DNA of 64,000 bases. Origin: JBGPGW01 sp046349515. GTDB lineage: Bacteria > Pseudomonadota > Alphaproteobacteria > CADEGL01. Each line of letters starts with the position of its first letter. The stretch's first letter is position 1. The notes beneath the pieces were generated by a model that worked only from the letters and a program-made list of their open reading frames with translations, made no database searches and was not told where the DNA came from. The translations under genes were made by a program, and so were the position numbers. Location of the stretch: the NCBI GenBank assembly GCA_046349515.1, contig JAXMCE010000006.1:62001-126000 (forward strand). Reading direction: 5' to 3'. Below are positions 61,495-64,000 of this stretch, piece by piece.

Positions 61495-62556
61495 CTAGGC
61501 GACGGGTGCAACCTCGACAGTCCCTGGCAAGCCTTCCGCGCCGTCGATCGCCACGCGTGCTCTGCCGAAGAGTTCGACGACCCAAGCGTTCGTGAGGATG
61601 TGGCGTGTGATGCGCTCGACAGAGAATCGCGAGGAACCTGTGGCCAAGGCCGCCGGGAGAATCAGCTGATCGCCAAGATGGGCATCAATTGCGGCACCGC
61701 TGTCCCGATGGGCAAGGACAGAGTCAACGGCTTCGTCAGCGACCTGCTCGGATGGCTTGCCTGGCCGCCCCATGGCGGAGAATCCCGCGAGGGCATGGTC
61801 GTACTCGGCCGTGAGGAAGAGACCGGCACCGGGGCTCGATGCGGTCAGCCGTTCCGGCGTGATGGCGGAGCGGATACCGGCGGCGTCGAGCAGCGCGCGG
61901 GCTCGGTCGGCCATGCGCTGGGGAATGTGCGATGGCAGATTTGCGGCAATGGCCCGGCCGCGCACGACTCTCGGTTTGCCACGGGATTCGCAATTGAGCG
62001 CGGCAAGCCGCGCGGATCCTGCTACGTGGACCTGGATGGCCCCACCGCCCGCGGGATACCAGCCCGACCGGATGAGCACGAAGCGCGCTGACAAACCCAT
62101 GTGGTCCAAGGTCGGAAGCCAGACGTCATGGATGAAATCCGCGCTCGGACTCCAAGGCACGTGCGTTCCACCATGGATCGTCAGTGTCGATGCCCCCTCG
62201 GCAAACGCCAGCGGCAGAAGGACGGTTTGGAGCACGAGCGTCACCGCTCCCGCGCTGCCGCCCTCACGCGCCTCCGCGACATCGAAGTCGTAGCTGCCGG
62301 TGCGAACGGCCCGTTTGGGCGCGAACGTCAACTCGGTCGAGCCCAACGTGTCGCCGTCAAGCGAGGCGCTGCACAAGGCCGCGGCCGCGCGAACGGCGGT
62401 CAGGTGCTGGGCCGCGAGTCCGGGTTTCGGCCGGCCGGCCCGAATGCCGACAAAGCGCACGGTGCGTCCGGATAGCGCGGAGAGTGCGAGAGATGTGCGG
62501 AGAATCTGGCCGCCCCCCTCGCCATGGGAACCGTCGATGACCAACGGTCTGGTCAC
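61495..62556 (-). CDS. rtcA: RNA 3'-terminal phosphate cyclase
   Basis: A 353-residue enzyme that converts an RNA 3'-phosphate to a 2',3'-cyclic phosphate through an enzyme-AMP intermediate. DGSHGEGGGQILRTSLALSAL, GRPKPGLAAQHLTAV, RSGWYPAGGGAIQV and DAHLGDQLILPAALA (catalytic histidine) are diagnostic. GTG 62556 is the start; no good ribosome site is visible. The usual partner genes rtcB (ligase) and rtcR (sigma-54 regulator) are not in view, and I found no -24/-12 promoter in the 108-base gap upstream. Convergent with the dehydrogenase gene. Confidence 0.94.
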   Translation of the reverse strand: MTRPLVIDGSHGEGGGQILRTSLALSALSGRTVRFVGIRAGRPKPGLAAQHLTAVRAAAALCSASLDGDTLGSTELTFAPKRAVRTGSYDFDVAEAREGGSAGAVTLVLQTVLLPLAFAEGASTLTIHGGTHVPWSPSADFIHDVWLPTLDHMGLSARFVLIRSGWYPAGGGAIQVHVAGSARLAALNCESRGKPRVVRGRAIAANLPSHIPQRMADRARALLDAAGIRSAITPERLTASSPGAGLFLTAEYDHALAGFSAMGRPGKPSEQVADEAVDSVLAHRDSGAAIDAHLGDQLILPAALATGSSRFSVERITRHILTNAWVVELFGRARVAIDGAEGLPGTVEVAPVA

Positions 62557-62664
62557 GTCAGGAGACTCGAAGGAGCTGGATGATCATCGACTGCATTGGG
62601 GGCGCTCGATCGGACAAGGTGCGCTACATCGGCATTCCATTCTTAGGGGGCGGCTTATGCGCGC

Positions 62665-62874
62665 CTAGCGCGGAATCCACATTTCACCTGCCTTCTCGAA
62701 CCTCCGCTTCACCGCGGCCCAGGCGACCCGATGGCAGATTTCTTCACGCCTCTCCCGTTCGGATGCGTATTCGAGCCAAGCGTGGTTGAACGCTTCCCGA
62801 TAGATCGTCTGGGCACGGCTCGGCAAGTGATTGCGTACGGATATCGGCAATTCGTCGTTCGTTCTATACGGCAT
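62665..62874 (-). CDS. chaB: ChaB family protein
   Basis: A 69-residue protein with the ChaB pattern MPYRTNDELPISVRNHLP, AQTIYREAFNHAWLEY, EEICHRVAWAAVKRRFEK. In E. coli chaB lies beside the ChaA cation antiporter, but its own role is unclear; elsewhere it often accompanies stress genes. ATG 62874 is the family start; the open frame begins 12 codons earlier. Confidence 0.9.
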   Translation of the reverse strand: MPYRTNDELPISVRNHLPSRAQTIYREAFNHAWLEYASERERREEICHRVAWAAVKRRFEKAGEMWIPR

Positions 62875-62942
62875 GGAATAGCCTAGCCAAGCGACGACGA
62901 GCCAGAGCATCCCATTCGTGCTGGACCCACTTACGACGGCGC

Positions 62943-64000
62943 TCAGGTCTTGCGGTCGATTCCATCCAGTGAATTAAGCAGGTCCGCGACACGGTGGGCG
63001 GACGCCGTCCAGCCGGCAATGCGCGGATAGTTGTCCGTCAGCCAGTTGAACGCCGCCTGAACGGTCACGAAAGCCGCGGCGGCCTGCACGACCTCGCCGA
63101 GGCTCATTGTGTCCGCGAGATACTTGGGCGCGCACAGAATGAGCGGGACAACGGGTGCCAAAATGGAGTTGCCGTGCGACACCAACGTCGTGCGGATGAG
63201 TTGAACGCAGAGATCCTGCCACTGCCGAATGACCCCCGTGACGGCAAGCCTGAGCTCGCGGCCCTCATCGGTTGTGCCGCGTGTGGGGCCGGCGGCCTCT
63301 CCCTTCTCGCGGAGACGTGTCGCCTCATACCGCAGCTCGGCCTCCGCTTGGTCCATGCCCTTGACGACGTTCACCATTCGATGACCGATCCGAACCATGG
63401 CGGTCGTGGTCAGGAGCGAATAGAGCACCACCGCAATCACGAGATAGCCCGGCACCGTCATGGTTGTGCCGAAGATGTCCACGGCCAGCGTGCCGCCGAC
63501 ATCCCACAGAATGTCGATGAAGGTGATGGCGGCCAGCAATGCGGCGAAGAGTCCGACGGCCAGGTCGATCGGCGAATCGGTCGCGACCCTGACATCCTCG
63601 GCGATACGGTATTCAGGATTTTGATGCTCGCCTTCGATTCGGTTCAAGGTCCGGTATCGGCCATCTTCGAGCCACTGCGAGACTACCTTCTCGGTCAGCC
63701 AATGGCGCCATTTGCGCTGGGTCGTCATGCGTCCCCATACGCCGATCATGGCAAGCCCGGTGCTTGCGGCCACGATGGGAACGAAGAGGAGGGCTTGCCG
63801 CCAGATGGCTGCCGCTTCTCTCTCTCCAAGCGCGTTGAAGAAGTCGCGATTCCAGAAATTGAGGCGATATTTAACGAGCAGCTCGAGAACGGTGACCACG
63901 ATGAGAAGGGCCGTCATGATCCAAGCCGTGCGGGCCGAAGGACCACGCCAGAAGCCCGACGCGCTTTGCCAATAGCGCGCAACGGGGTTTGTCTTCTTGG
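62943..64000 (-). CDS. SbmA/YddA-type ABC transporter membrane domain (cut by window edge, no ATPase part)
   Basis: The visible 352 residues contain the ABC_membrane_2-type core: NFWNRDFFNALGEREAAAIW, RMTTQRKWRHWLTEKVVSQWL, QNPEYRIAEDVRVATDSPIDL, FIDILWDVGG and a last block AFNWLTDNYPRIAGWTASAHRVADLL, ending GIDRKT and a stop at 62943. Its N-terminus lies beyond the right edge. Close relatives continue directly into a nucleotide-binding domain after the HRVADLL block; here translation stops and no Walker motif follows, so it is either a naturally NBD-free form like SbmA/BacA or a truncated copy. Confidence 0.8.
   Translation of the reverse strand, partial: KKTNPVARYWQSASGFWRGPSARTAWIMTALLIVVTVLELLVKYRLNFWNRDFFNALGEREAAAIWRQALLFVPIVAASTGLAMIGVWGRMTTQRKWRHWLTEKVVSQWLEDGRYRTLNRIEGEHQNPEYRIAEDVRVATDSPIDLAVGLFAALLAAITFIDILWDVGGTLAVDIFGTTMTVPGYLVIAVVLYSLLTTTAMVRIGHRMVNVVKGMDQAEAELRYEATRLREKGEAAGPTRGTTDEGRELRLAVTGVIRQWQDLCVQLIRTTLVSHGNSILAPVVPLILCAPKYLADTMSLGEVVQAAAAFVTVQAAFNWLTDNYPRIAGWTASAHRVADLLNSLDGIDRKT

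Noticed and set aside
62557..62664. Search for a sigma-54 promoter before rtcA
   Set aside because: No GG-N10-GC pattern with good flanks was found on the minus strand.
36828..64000. Second copy of the tRNA-Ser 3' end as an attachment site
   Set aside because: None was seen by eye in the window; island status stays a hypothesis.
1..64000. CRISPR array, rRNA genes, replication origin
   Set aside because: No regularly spaced repeats, rRNA-like sequence or origin-type box clusters were noticed.

Overview
This is a high-GC, gene-dense stretch of an alphaproteobacterial chromosome. The gene order kdsD-lptC-lptA-lptB-rpoN-hpf-ptsN, the DUF1150 and NDUFA9-like genes, the short RNase D, and FixK-type promoter boxes all point to the Rhizobiales/Rhodospirillales side of the class. 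I cannot name a genus. Calls rest on reading protein motifs, gene order and DNA signals by eye; no database was searched.

Positions 1 to about 36.8 kb are mostly housekeeping. From left to right: the end of a DUF2946-like exported protein (runs off the left edge); hsp20 with an RpoH-like promoter and a ROSE-like RNA thermometer; DUF1150; the leftward kdsD-lptC-lptA-lptB-rpoN-hpf-ptsN block (LPS transport, sigma-54, ribosome hibernation, nitrogen PTS); RNase D and tRNA-Leu; an NDUFA9-like protein; a UppP homologue lacking key catalytic residues; glutamate synthase gltD-gltB; a GST, a TPR protein and an SDR; a lone Rieske oxygenase; an alpha/beta hydrolase; two LPS-type glycosyltransferases; the translation block thrS-infC-rpmI-rplT-pheS-pheT, in which infC appears to start at an AUA codon; a CoA ligase; a class II amidotransferase; lepA; small hypothetical genes; and tRNA-Ser(GGA).

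From tRNA-Ser to the right edge (36.8-64 kb) the content becomes accessory: a TRIC-type channel gene, a decayed IS3-family transposase, then a compact set of stress and central-metabolism genes. Five perfect TTGA-N6-TCAA (FNR/FixK-type) palindromes sit in five intergenic promoter regions at 38.7, 39.9, 49.9, 55.8 and 57.1 kb. They lie ahead of a CheR-like methyltransferase, a cytochrome c plus a solitary groEL paralogue, a P-type ATPase with an RbbA/YhhJ-type exporter operon (leftward) and a universal stress protein (rightward), a pyruvate-dehydrogenase-like operon that also carries an acyl carrier protein and malic enzyme, and a divergent pair made of an archaeal-type S-adenosylmethionine synthetase and a second pyruvate-dehydrogenase-like operon with a Glu/Leu-type dehydrogenase. 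rtcA, chaB and the membrane half of an SbmA/YddA-type transporter (runs off the right edge) follow.

My interpretation is that 38.7-61.5 kb is one oxygen- or redox-controlled survival module: chaperone, stress protein, ion pump and exporter on one side, and malate to pyruvate to acetyl-CoA conversion by two parallel lipoyl complexes on the other, with no E3 component in view. The shared box is visible in the sequence; the joint physiological role is inference.
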